A stretch of 64,000 nucleotides of DNA from Diphasiastrum complanatum (Eukaryota; Streptophyta; Lycopodiopsida; Lycopodiales; Lycopodiaceae). Positions 34,259-45,660 of this stretch are shown piece by piece. The translations under genes and the position numbers were made by a program. Positions within the stretch are counted from its first letter, which is position 1. Each line of letters opens with the position of its first letter. The notes below the pieces were generated by a model. It searched no databases. It worked only from the letters and a program-made list of their open reading frames with translations, and was not told the DNA's origin. The stretch lies in NCBI GenBank assembly GCA_029204225.1, contig CM055096.1, forward strand, positions 58,291,600 to 58,355,599. The letters are read 5' to 3'.

Positions 34259-35540
34259 CGGGTATCGTTCCTACTAGAGAGCAATAAAAAGGCTAATACT
34301 CTCATTATCAGTGCAAAACCAGAAATAACTAAAAATGAATGGAGTGGAATATAAAATGTTTGCAATCTGGTCATCAATAGATGTTTCCACAAGGGGCTGC
34401 CAGTACAACCGTATAAAGAAAACAGACACCCAGGAGAAAAATACTGAATAATTCATTATGGTTTTCATATTCAAATGGGAGTGAACTCAAGAAAGCAAAT
34501 ACTTTGGCAAAAGGGAAATCCACATAGTGTTTCCGTTATCTTGATAGTAGCTTATCATGAATCTAACTCCTATGATCTGCGCAAATCACAAGATTGAAGG
34601 CTAGAGACACTTCACTAGACAATTCCAGTCCAAACACTGTGTATAGGCACAAACAACACATTGCCAGAAACTTTGTATTACCAAAATGAATCACCATGAA
34701 AAGCACAGAAGGTATTCACAATAGAAACAAGTTGTGTGTGATTCAGAACACTCAGATTTACATTATCTGTATTCACCATTTGCAGAGTACAAAGATATGT
34801 GCAATACAGTCTAGACACTGCAAAGTAGAGGGATTGCTACACCTCTATACAAGAATCTGAGAACACAAAGGTTCTGATCTTGTAGATGAATAGCAAAAGC
34901 AATAAATGTACAATAAAGCACCAACAGAGCTTCTGAGCCTCTGTTCTACATTGTGTCTGAATGAATTACAATGGCATAAAAATTGGCATAATATAGCCAG
35001 AAAGATCCATGCTAGAGAGAAGAGGGCTCTACAACTGCTTCAAGAATGAGAGCAAATCAGTATTTAACATCTGGGACAGGGCTTTCACAAGCCAATAGCA
35101 TACTGCCACAGTAGCATCAACAGTTAGAAAGTAGGGTTGATCAACCAAATCTGCCTCTGGAACTACTGTGTAGAAGATGCGCTGGCTTCCAAGAGGTCTG
35201 CAAACTACCATTGGAGAGCAGTAGAGACTACCATAGGAAGTGCCATGGTGGCTTGCCGCCTTCTGACCTGCGTGGATGGATAACCCTCTTCGCAAGAGCG
35301 ATGGTGGGCTGGAGATGAAGGACGATGGTGGGCTGGAAAACCGTCTTCAGATCTACATTTGGGAGAGCAAAGCCTGCCCTAAGAAATCCCAAATAAAGCG
35401 ATATGTGCGACAATTGCCTCAAAAAATGCGATGGTGGGAGTCTCTGGCTGCCTGGAGGTGCTTCGAGGTAGGCACTAAAGAATGAACAAGGCTCCGAAAA
35501 TCCAGAATAGTGCGAAATAAATTCCGAAGAAGTCCATTTG
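34259..35540. other. 1.3 kb insert of unknown nature
   Basis: It lies between two copia B pieces of opposite orientation and matches nothing else in the window that I could find. The right end (35,220-35,480) is GC-richer with a repeated GCGATGGTGG / ACGATGGTGGGCTGG motif. No frame with a domain; it may be a leader or LTR of an unlisted element. Confidence 0.4.
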
Positions 35541-35643
35541 TTGGATTAGAAATCTAATTTGAGTGAAACACTACAATTGTGAGACCTTTGTGAGTTTCAA
35601 AGTCAATCAAGTCCATTTCTTGTGTGTAGAATTCACTAGTAAG

Positions 35644-36561
35644 ATGGGATCTATTGGAGCATACCTTCTAGAAGCTAGTGAGAGATTGAATTCTACTAGC
35701 TATGCTATTTGGAAGGTTAGGATGGAGTCACTCATGGTGCTCCAAGACCTTTATGAGTTTCTGATTGAAGATGAAGATGAACCTCTAGGTGCACATGAGT
35801 TAGCTAGATACAAGAAGAGATCTAGGCTTGCACTTCATTGTGTGAAGATGAATGTGAGCAATGATTTGTTGAGAGAAGTATTAGCATGTACTAGTGCTAA
35901 AGAGGCTTGGGAGTCTTTGAAATCAATGTATGAATCTAGCAGCACTTCTAGAGTCCTCATGCTTAGAAATCTGATTTTGCAAAGCATGAGAAGAAGTGAG
36001 GAGAGTGCACAACATTATGTGCTTAAAATCAAGTCTCTAAATAGGGATTTGGCTTCCATTGGACAGAAGATTCAAGATGGAGAGCTTGTACAAATTGTTA
36101 TTAATGGTCTAAGAGATGACTTTGCAAATTTGGTCCAAAGGTTTTCCATCCAAGAGACTTTGCCAACTATAGAAAAACTTCATAGTGTATTAGTGGCCGC
36201 AGAGTGTAGGATGCTCCACACAAAGGCAATAATGAGCTCATTGTCCTTGCATGATGGAGATGAGAAAGCCAATTTCTCATTCAAAGGCAAAAAGAAGACC
36301 AATGGAAAGAATAAACATCCAAAGGAGGCCAAAGAAGAGGATGACACATCAAGCTTAAAGGACAAGTCAAAGCAAAAATGCTTATTTTGTGAAAAGAAGG
36401 GGCATTATGCATCCGAATGCTACAAGAGGCTAAGAGCACAAGAGGAGGAGGACAAACAAGGAAACCTTGCACGTGAGGAGGAGGAGGATGAATTTGATGT
36501 ATTCTTGATGGCATCTACATCCTCACCAGCAAGCAATAGCAAGAGACACTTGGTGCATTGA
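35644..36561 (+). pseudogene. Copia B gag, best preserved copy
   Basis: The frame of about 305 codons starts at ATG 35,644 (M-G-S-I-G-A-Y-L-L-E), following a leader like that at 6.84 kb. It has the gag UBN2 core (Y-A-I-W-K-V-R-M-E, A-K-E-A-W-E-S-L), a lysine-rich stretch and a zinc knuckle, C-L-F-C-E-K-K-G-H-Y-A-S-E-C, at about 36,379. It ends at TGA 36,559. Beyond it, in another frame, the protease D-S-G-A-N-S-H-M is readable at about 36,561, so a single shift separates them. Gag itself looks intact. Confidence 0.88.
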
Positions 36562-37835
36562 TAGTGGGGCTAACTCCCACATGTCTTGTAAATAGAATTT
36601 TTTCTCAACCTTACACTCATTCAATGATGCTAAAAAACTTGTCTTTTCTATACCATCAATCACCAGAATATGCTAAGTGCTGGTCAGGTCTTAGAAATTG
36701 GTTTGGATGTCCACTTTAAGCATGGTGTTTGTTTCATTTTGAAGAATGATATTTGCATTGCAAAGGGATTAAACATGGAAGATTGTTAAAGTTGGAAGCT
36801 AGTGTTGCTTTTGAGAGTGTGAGCTTGGCAAAGGAGGAGATCACTCAAGTGGAGATCTTGGCAAAGTGTGATCTTGCTTGCATTGAGGAGGAACATTCAA
36901 AGGAGGAATATCTTGATGATCAGCCTCAAAGCATGAGAGTCCAAGGGAGTCCTCAATGACAATGGCTGAGTCATCAAATTGCATGCAAATTGTCCATTCA
37001 AGTGTGCATCTTGCAAGGATGGTGAGCATTGGAGAGTCTACTATCTTTGTATAGTGACTTGTTGCTTATCTTTAAGATCTATGATGTTTAGTACTTTTTA
37101 TAATGACAATGAAAATGGATGCTTTCAAATCTCCATCAATTTCACTAGATAACTATTTTTGTAATAGTTTGAATAGTGACATAAAAGATGAAACATCATT
37201 GGGTCCACATGCTTTGAGCATGATCATTCCAATGTAAGGAACAAAGATTATCCTATTTCAATGATAGGAATAATGGTAGTGTTTTGCTCTTCAAGTAGAG
37301 ATTGTAGAATCTACATGTTTTCCACCAATGAAGTTGTCAATGGTGAAAATGTGATCTTTCAAGAGTGGAGGATTTGTAAACTTGAAGAAGCAACTTTGGA
37401 TCAATACCTTATTCAATTCATTGATGGTTTGGAGTCAAGTCAAGTGGAGGAGCAAGCTCAAGACCCGAGACTCCAAGAAGAACCTTGAGTATCAAGATGG
37501 AGCCATCAAGGCTCAATCATATAGATCAAGCAAGGCAAGTTGTCTTTGGCAACATTATGTATGCACTTAGTAGTTTAATTGATGTATCTTCAAGTGCAAA
37601 TAATGCCTTGGAATCCATGGTTTGGCATGATGTTTAGTTTGAAGTGTGCTACATGTATATAGACACATTTATGGAACATCTTGTAAGGGATCCTTAAGAG
37701 GTGGTGAAAGATCCTTCATGGACATCATTATCTATTGGAGTCTCAAAAGTTCCTTGTTTGTAGCTGGAATTCTTAGACACATTCCTAAAAGCTTTCATTC
37801 ATCTATCAAGAGAGTTGTAATTAGATCAAGCTAAA
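36562..37835 (+). pseudogene. Copia B pol, heavily deleted
   Basis: Short readable pieces follow in order: protease D-S-G-A-N-S-H-M; K-L-E-A-S-V-A-F-E-S-V-S-L-A-K-E-E-I-T-Q-V-E (about 36,790-36,855), where the next expected W-H-K-R is missing; and the integrase tail S-S-R-D-C-R-I-Y-M-F-S-T with V-I-F at about 37,290-37,360. No reverse transcriptase core remains. Confidence 0.65.
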
Positions 37836-38225
37836 TTTGAGGAGGAGTGTGAAGAATTGCCAAAAATTGGCAAATCTAGCTTGATCAAAAAAATTATGTA
37901 GTGTAATGTAAATTTTGTACATAACTAGATTTCACACATTTGAGGCCAAGGATCCACGTGGCAATTCACTCCTAATGTAGGTTAGCTCAATTCCGTAGGG
38001 TTGGTCATGTCATTTTGGTAGTGATTCCTAGTTTATAGGACCTAAATCCTAGATTTAAGGTGAAAATTGACCAACTAGCTATCTACCAAGCATGACTCTA
38101 GGAAATAGACTAGAGTTTCATTTTAGGGCAAAAAGACTAAGTTAATTCCTTATTACATGCTGGAAATCCACCTAACTTCACAAAGGAAGTCGAATTTGCT
38201 ATGTATTCCAAGCTCCTATAGTGAG
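37836..38225 (+). repeat. Polypurine tract and 3' LTR of the 35.6 kb copia
   Basis: TTTGAGGAGGAG (37,836-37,847) precedes an LTR beginning TGTGAAGAATTGCC at 37,848. The LTR is probably cut near 38,225. Its AGGGCAAAAAGACTAAGTTAA segment has a relative near 40,517. Confidence 0.65.
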
Positions 38226-38269
38226 AAGATAGAATATTTTTGGAGCTCATTGGCAATCTCAAGCTTGTT

Positions 38270-38992
38270 CACTATGTACTAGGTTGTTTGCCTAGTAAGC
38301 AACTTTCACAGACAGATTGATTAGCTCTAGTAACAGAATTTATACTCATGTCCTTGACCATTCTGTTATGATGCATATACAAAATTGAACGCATGTTTAG
38401 ATGTCCTAATCTCTGATGCCATAAACTAGCATATGAACAACTCACATAAAGTGCAACATTGTGACTCAGTATGTACAAGTTTCCTTCTCTGTAAGCAGAG
38501 AGAATTTCCTTTGAATTCTCATCTAAAATAGTACATCACCTAGCAGTAAACAAAGCTCTATACATTGATCAGTGATCTTGCTTATAGACAGTAAGTTCTT
38601 TGTTAATTTGGGTACATAAAGTACACCCTAGTGATGCCATCAGAGAATTGTAGTCGAATAGAGCATTGGCCTTCGACTTGATGTGAACTGCAGTCACCAA
38701 CGAAGATGTACTTGGATTCTATAGCTGTGAGTGTAGAGAAGAGGTCCTTGCATGGCGTCATGTGCTGAGAGGCACTTGAATTGAGATACCATTGATGGGC
38801 ATCTCTGTTGGGTTGATCTTGTACCATCAGTGCTCTCTCATCTTCTTGCGAATCTCTGACTGTGTCGGAGTTGTCTTGTTGTTGCTGCTGCATCTTCTTC
38901 CAGGCTTCATTATGCAAGAATGCAATGAAGTAGAACAATAGGAAATCTGTATAATGAAAGGTTGTAAAAACAACAATTAGACCACAATACAA
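38270..38992 (-). pseudogene. Copia F protease and GAG-pre-integrase
   Basis: On the minus strand: a Gln-rich stretch, then W-Y-L-N-S-S-A-S-Q-H-M-T-P (catalytic Asp changed to Asn), then L-W-H-Q-R-L-G-H-L-N-M and C-E-S-C-L-L-G-K-Q. Related to the 1.86 kb fragment and distinct from A to E. The 3' part is missing. Confidence 0.75.
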
Positions 38993-39053
38993 TTGCGTTG
39001 ATAAGCGCGTGATCCTACTTACAGATCCAAGAACAATTGCTAAAGTTCTGAAT

Positions 39054-39177
<124 letters not shown>

Positions 39178-39469
39178 ATCACTAACTCTGAGGAATCAGC
39201 TACTGATAAAAGGCGTTCTATGCTATCTGACCTTACGTATCACAATCCTCTCATCTCATCATCATCTTATTGTGCCCTCGCTCAATTACATGTATATATA
39301 CATATCAGCTGAAGAATCTTGTACTGGCTTGATTTTACAATGACAAAATTGATAACAATTGTAAAACTGATGAGCTCAATAATGGAGCGTGAAGGCTTTC
39401 TGGTCTGATAGAGACAATCTATGTATTCTTGCAAACTAGAAATGCGACACCCTTTGGCCTTTTGGCCTT

Positions 39470-39850
39470 TGCCTCTCCTTGAGGGCAGCCTTCGGGATTT
39501 GTAAGACACCTTCGGTGTTTTGAAGACACCTTCGCATTTGTAGGACACTGTATTTACCTATAGGACAACTTCGGCTTTTTGTAGGGCAAGTGTCACATTT
39601 TTCGCCTATCAAAAAACCCATGTAAAAACATAGTGTCGGGTTTTTTGCCTTTTTCGCCTGTTGAAAACTGCATGTAAAAATGTAGTGTCGGGTTTTTCGC
39701 AATTTTCACCTATGTAAAACTGCAGTGTCGGGGTTTTTGCCTATGTAGAAACCCGTATAAAACTGCAGTGTCACCTGTCAGAAAACTTAGTGTCAAAAGA
39801 CAGTGTCGGGTTTTGTGCATTTCTCGGCTGTGCAAAAATGCGAGTAAAAG
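39470..39850. repeat. GTGTCGGGTTTTT minisatellite-like array
   Basis: Diverged units built on (A)GTGTCGGGTTTTTTGCC..TTTCGCCT and AAACTGCA recur every 40-70 bp (near 39,632, 39,684, 39,726, 39,803). Just before it, ACACCTTCGG/CATTT units repeat (39,500-39,560). Confidence 0.75.
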
Positions 39851-40322
39851 AGCATATTGTAGCGACAGTTCAATTTTCTACAAGTTACATTTGAGAGAGT
39901 AAAAATTAGAGAACAAAGGAGGGCTGTTGGGATGAGTAGGTGTTAGATTAAATTCCAACAGTTGTTTGTCAACTTTCCAATCTAGATCAACTTTTTTGCG
40001 TCTAGTTTTTTGATAGATTACTAAGCAAGCATCCAATCACTCTTGTGGATCTTTTGTAGATCCATTTATGGTCCTAAAGTAAAGTACTCTCACACTTTTA
40101 TCTATGTTTGCAGGCCGTACAACAGGCCTCATTTCACACATGTGAACTCGGATCTACATCTATGATCAATGCTTTGATTGTTATTGCTTGTTGTTTGTCA
40201 AATTTCCAATCTTGATCAATTTTTTGTGTCTAGTTTTCTGATAGATATTTAAGCAAGCTTCTAATCCCTCTTGTGGATCTTTCTAACATCCATTTATGGT
40301 CCTAAAGTACATTACTTTCACA
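39851..40322 (+). repeat. Copia LTR, 3' portion
   Basis: It ends ACTTTCACA directly before a primer site. An internal duplication with a 230 bp period is seen: GTTTGTCAACTTTCCAATCT at 39,964 recurs near 40,194, and both copies run to TTTATGGTCCTAAAGTA. The GCCGTACAACAGGCC block has a counterpart in the B LTR at 29,671. Confidence 0.65.
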
Positions 40323-40335
40323 TGGTATCAGATCC
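40323..40335 (+). other. Copia primer-binding site
   Basis: TGGTATCAGATCC directly follows the LTR end CA. Confidence 0.7.
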
Positions 40336-40859
40336 AATTAGTACAAGAGCATAAACCATTGATCTAAAGCAAATTCATTTTTAGCAAGTTTTGGTGCTAA
40401 AAACTAGTATTGAGAGGGCAAGCTAGAATCTCAACTTTGGTGAGGGGATTTGATTCCAAACTTGATAGGGATCAAAATCCATACTTTCCACACATGTGAA
40501 CCTACATTTAATGAATTAGGGCAAGAAAGCCAAATTAACTTCCATATTACATGCTGGAACATGAAGGACCAAATAGAATGTAAATGCAATGATTCCTCCA
40601 TGCTTCCAACTTTGAACTCTCTAGAAACTAACAGAAGAAAGATTCGTTAACTCTGCAAGTAGTTGTCCAACACAATACTTGATCATATGTCTATTGTGAA
40701 GGATTTTAGATCATTCAACATCCAATCCATGTCCCTAATCTTTGATTACAATAAGGAGCAAACCAAGAATCCTGCCAATGTAGAAAAATCAGCATCTACA
40801 TACAAAATGAGATGCAAACTCTAAGAGATACTGATCAAACATGAACCAAAACATAAATT
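40336..40859. other. Leader and LTR debris, no gene
   Basis: 40,567-40,630 resembles 63,670-63,735. Otherwise nothing was recognised. Confidence 0.45.
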
Positions 40860-40918
40860 TTTTTTTTCTGTCCGTATAATTACAGTACGCTACTATATTT
40901 CACATGTGTGAAACCAAA

Positions 40919-41313
40919 AATAACAATAAATGATCATTCTACACATAGAATTGCAAGATATCATCAAGAGAGTGCACCAATGAGTAGTAGAACCCAAAGA
41001 GAACCATGTATAATGATGAAATGAGAGAGAGAAGAGAGAAGATGATCCTCTCCATGAGTTACATCCTTTTATAGAGTGTCCAAACCCTATTTGGCCACTT
41101 GGCTTTCCCTCCAAAATGTAAACCCTACTATTTTTGGGTCTAGATTCAATGTACCCAAAGTTCAAATTTGAATCTCTCTCAAACTCGACTACCAACTTTC
41201 CCACACTTTCAAAAAGTGTTTACTGAATGTATTTTAAACTAATATAACTTCAAAAAGTTTATCTATAAGTCTAAAATGAGTTTTGGCCTCATATTGACAA
41301 TTTACCAAAATAT
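40919..41313 (-). repeat. Copia E 3' LTR (5' truncated)
   Basis: It matches 43,010-43,410 closely. Beyond 40,919 it continues with a CACATGTGTGAAAT palindrome block that the other copy lacks. Confidence 0.8.
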
Positions 41314-42553
41314 GAAAAGTCTACCTTGTCTATTGCCCCTAGCAACCAAGATTTTGTCCTTTGTAATGAAACAAACATCACCACCAAACTTTACCATGTA
41401 TCATTTCTCTATCATTTGACCAACACTTAGCAAATTCTTTGAAAGTGAAGGAATGTAAAGAACACCATCAAGTCTTGCTTTCCTATTAGTAGAATGAAAA
41501 ATAGGAATTGAACCAATACCTTCAATCACACACTCACCACCGTTGGCCATGTGAATTGCTTTCTTGGCTCCATCATAAGTGACCAAAGAAGTAAAGAACT
41601 CCTTATGAGTAGTCATGTGTGAACTAGCTCCACTATCAATTCACCATGAATCTTTGTCACCTTCACTTGATATTAGACTTGAAGAACACATCAAAAGAGA
41701 ATCACCACCACCTAGATCCTCATCATTAGTAGTAAAGCTGATTTGCTTGCTACCTTCATCTCTTTTCTTCTTCAAACATTCATTTGCAAAATGCACTTTG
41801 ATTTCACAATAAAAGCATTTCAACTTAGACTTATCTTTCTTTTTGCCAAAAGATCAAGTCTCACCTTGATCTTTCCCTTTAGACCACTTGCCTTTGCCTT
41901 TGCCCTTGAACTTGCCTTTGATGAACATAGCCTCCTCTTCAAAATGAGATGTCGAAGTAGATCCACCTCCTCTTGATTGAAGCCTATACTTCTCATTCAC
42001 CAAGATCTCTTGCAAATCCACAATACTTGACAAAGTCTTTTGAATAGCAAAACTTTGAACAAGATTAGCATGATCATCCAACAAGCCATTAAGTATAACT
42101 TGAACAAGTTCTACCTCCTTACTAGCTTTCATCGATACATGCTAACTCATCATTGAATGCCTTAACCCTCAAAACAAAAGCATGAGTACTCTTTTGCTTC
42201 TTTTGCAAACTTTGAAAGATTTGCCTCCTAAGAGTAAGAACTCTTGATGTAGATTTGGATTCATAAAGCTTCTTTAAAGCTTCCCAAGCCTCCAAAGACG
42301 ATGTGCACTTACCAACTTCCTTGAGAAGTTCATTGGTAACATTCATCTTATTCATGTGTAGAGCTCTTTTGGCTCTCTTGTCATACCTCACTTGATCTTG
42401 AGGTGCTTGAGGCCTCTCCTCCACACCTGTAACAATCTCCATCAACTTATTCATCTCCAATAAGAACTCCATCCTCACCTTCCAAGTAGAATGGTTGATT
42501 GACGTAAGCCTATCATTGCCTTCCAACATGAAGCCTCCACTTGTAGTCATGTT
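41314..42553 (-). pseudogene. Copia E gag-protease
   Basis: Gag begins near 42,550 (M-T-T-S-G-G-F-M-L-E-G-N-D-R-L). It has the UBN2 core (H-S-T-W-K-V-R-M-E, L-E-A-W-E-A-L-K-K-L-Y), a frameshift at about 42,125, and a GKGKGK tract. The zinc knuckle reads C-F-Y-C-E-I-K-V-H-F-A-N-E-C, where the central Gly is Val. After a stop the protease D-S-G-A-S-S-H-M is at about 41,630. The frame then reaches L-S-K-N-L-L-S-V-G-Q-M and ends at the LTR join. Confidence 0.85.
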
Positions 42554-42949
42554 GCAATGACCTGATCTTCTTCTTTCAACCTGTTCGAATGCACAAAGAA
42601 CTCTCTTTAATGTCAACAAATGAACTCAAGAAGATATCACAAAGATATGGAATCTCTCAAATATCTTCTAGCACTCTAACTAGAAAATCAACACATAGAA
42701 TAGTGAAATCTTGATCAACCTATGATCTATCCTCAATCTAATGATTGTTGCCACTTTCTAAGATTGAAACACACTCAAATGAAGTTCAGTAACCTCACAA
42801 ACTAGAGATCCAATCAAAATTAGGGTTTTGACAAAATCACAAAAAGTTGAACATCTCAAATTCTACATGCAATTTCTAAAAACTTGATATATCTTCTTGT
42901 AGACTCCACTGAGACCTTCCTAATGCACCAAAAATCGTATAATTTCAGT

Positions 42950-43445
42950 AAGCCAAGTGTGAAATTGGAATTGATCAAGTATATAACCATATATTGAGTT
43001 TTGACTTAATAACAATAAATGATCATTCTACACATAGAATTGCAAGATATCATCAAGAGAGTGCACCAATGAGTAGTAGAACCCAAAGAGAACCATGTAT
43101 AATGATGAAATGAGAGAGAGAAGAGAAAAGTGAGAAGATGTGTCTCTTCACGAGTTGTATCTTTTTATAGAGTGTCCAAACCCTATTTGGCCACTTGGCT
43201 TTCCCTCCAAAATGTAAACCCTACTATTTTTGGGTCTAGATTCAATGTACCCAAAGTTCAAATTTGACTCTCTCTCAAACTTGACTACTAACTTTCCCAC
43301 ACTTTCAAAAAGTGTTTACTGAATGTACTTTAAACTAATATAACATCGAAAAGTTTATCTCTAAATCTAAAATGAGTTTTGGCCTCATATTGACAATTTA
43401 CCAAAATATGACTAAACTAGACTAAAGTAGTTGAAATCTCTCACA
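42950..43445 (-). repeat. Copia E 5' LTR
   Basis: It starts TGTGAGAGATTTCAAC; the same start occurs at 63,469. The inner boundary is uncertain because the two LTRs diverge at about 43,010. Confidence 0.7.
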
Positions 43446-43779
43446 TCTATGTTCACCGACTAGGTTAAGTGCACCAAATAACCCTGGTAACTAGGAATAC
43501 ATAGTAGATCCATAGAAGATTAATCATGCACATATGAGAATAATATCACTATGACCCAGTACATAAACACATATGTCCTTATCTCGTAGATTCCTCCGAA
43601 ATCCGCATATGTTACTCTCATATCTCACTGAGAATCTTGTAACTCAGCTACAAAAGAACTATATTTCTCTTGAGTAAATAACATATTTGGGACATCTCTG
43701 AGACTAAGAACACATTCTCTCTCATGAGTTTTCCAACCCACTTACCTCTTGCCACCAAATTTCTTTCATTTAATCAACC
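43446..43779. other. No gene seen
   Basis: AT-rich sequence between the E and B LTRs. No recognised frame. Confidence 0.45.
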
Positions 43780-44446
43780 CCTCACAGATCCTGTTGTCAA
43801 AAATCCGAATAATGGACTCATTTTGATATACAAAAGAGAGTGATTGGAATTTTGAATGTTGATCAATCTTCAAACTAGCACCCAAAACTAGCTTTTACTT
43901 GACAATTTCTACACATCCAAGAAGAACAACCAAAGATAATGATCAAATGGCTTCACACGAAGTACAGCAAGTGTACAGCTTGCTAATAGCAAATAAGTTT
44001 ACTTATCAAATCCTAAGCATACATTCACAAAGAACTTGCTTAATAGAGTGGAAACACCAAGATTGCTCCCAAATCAATGTTTCTCATCATTAACCTCATA
44101 ATGGATCCATCATGGATCAAGTACACAATCATCATAATCTCTCTCTAGGCTGCTTCCAGCACGTGTGGGATAGCTCATTGTACTCATCCATATCCACTTT
44201 GGATAAGATCTATCTAATTTGCCACATCACCATTGGTGGTTAGTGTTGACCTTCTAGATTCCTACAATCTAGGAGATAACTCCTACAATTTAGGAGATTT
44301 GACATTTGATTCAAATAAAATCTAAGTACAATGGACATGAATATTATGAGTGACATTTTACACATGTATACAGGTCCTCACACGTGTGGATCCACATAGA
44401 TATCAAACAAATTGCATTTACAAGGTAAAAATTGTAAAATCTAACA
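43780..44446 (-). repeat. Copia B 3' LTR (minus strand)
   Basis: It starts TGTTAGATTTTACAATTTTT after a polypurine tract (minus strand AAAATTGAGGAGGAG, 44,460-44,447). The body matches 29,198-29,865 inverted, with the CACACGTGTGG palindrome. The inner limit is approximate. Confidence 0.7.
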
Positions 44447-44460
44447 CTCCTCCTCAATTT

Positions 44461-44774
44461 TTACTTTGATACATCTATGGTACATCTATCTACAACACCT
44501 AAGGCTGATCTTAACTTGATAAATGAAGCATTTGGCAAGGCTTTAGTGAGTAGATCAGCAAGGCAATCTGAAGAAGATACATGTTGCAACTTGATCTTCT
44601 TTGCTTGAATCTTCTACCTCACAAAATGGTGAGCAATCTCTATGTGCTTGCACCTTGCATGGAATGTGGGTTTGGTTGCTAATGCTTGGCTTGATTGGTT
44701 GTCACAATATATGATTGGCTACTCCTCAGCCTCCATGACTTGTAGCTCCACCAATAGCCTCTTTAACCACAAGT
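44461..44774 (-). pseudogene. Copia B RNase H C-terminal part
   Basis: The minus strand reads L-W-L-K-R-L-L-V-E-L, then I-Y-C-D-N-Q-S-S-Q-A-L-A, C-K-H-I-E-I-A-H-H-F-V-R and C-L-A-D-L-L-T-K-A-L-P, with two stops. It starts at the same residue region (W-L-K-R-L-L-V-E-L) at which the plus-strand B fragment ends at 32,965, and it begins exactly at the inner edge of the right palindrome arm. Confidence 0.82.
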
Positions 44775-45645
44775 CATGTTAACTACACATTATTGGTAAA
44801 GTTAAGCTAAACTGGACCTGAAAGTCCATCGAATTTTCAAAATCCAGTGATTTTTTTTGTCCTACATGGCATTTCTTATATAGCCCTTTTGGAGTTTGTA
44901 ACTCCTCTAATGCTCAAACTGAGAGAAGCGATTGTTCAAATTGAAGAAAATAAATATTTTGATTGTAAACAAAAAGGTAATACAAAAACATGCATATTGA
45001 CTAAAAAAATCAGTACACCATGCCAAACAAATTGAACTTCTCGATAAAATTCAACAAATCAAAATTTTCCAATCATGAACAAATTGCGTAAATAAATAAT
45101 TATGATTTCTAATAGTCCAAATTAACTTTTCAGAAGTAGATTGTATATTGCATTCGTTGCTAGTTATGTTGAATCCACAACATTTTGAAAACATCGAAAG
45201 TATTTTAATATGTTTTTTTTTTACAGATTCCAAGGATTTGCATTGTTGCTTTGCTCTATTGCTATTGAGTTGAATATGATGGCTTTGCATTTAACCTAAG
45301 ACATTATTAAAAAATAGATATTGCTGACTTTTGAAAGAATTTAATTAAAAGCAAGCACATCTACATATTCAAGATTTACATTATGAACTCTCGAATGAGC
45401 GCTTCTTTTTGCCCTTTGGATGTAATTGCAATATTTCTAGCTCATACCTTCCTAAGAAAACATTTGTCAAAGTGGTTCGCATCCAATGCACACATACAAT
45501 TTTCATTATGTTAGTGCTTTGAATAAAGCCAAGCACCTTCTCAGTAAGTTGGCAAAATGCAAACATACAAAGTATACAAAGCAAGCCTCTAATAAGGAGA
45601 AAGCCATCACCTACTAAGCGTGTTTCTTCTCCCTGAGTTGGCTCG

Positions 45646-45660
45646 GCCCTTTTGTAGTGT
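45646..45660 (-). repeat. CACTA-type terminus, right arm
   Basis: GGCCCTTTTGTAGTG mirrors 27,953-27,967. Its flank (TTG) is the complement of the left flank (CAA), not a direct 3 bp duplication. Confidence 0.6.

Larger units (their letters stand above)
40860..43445 (-). mobile_element. Copia E deletion derivative
   Basis: Read on the minus strand: 5' LTR from TGTGAGAGATTTCAAC at 43,445 to about 42,950; leader; gag (ATG near 42,550); zinc knuckle; protease; then a direct join at about 41,313 to the 3' LTR, which lacks its first 30-40 bp. Integrase, reverse transcriptase and RNase H are deleted. The LTRs share a TATA box (TCTATAAAA) and a CTCTCTCATTTCATCA leader. The family is close to D. Confidence 0.82.
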
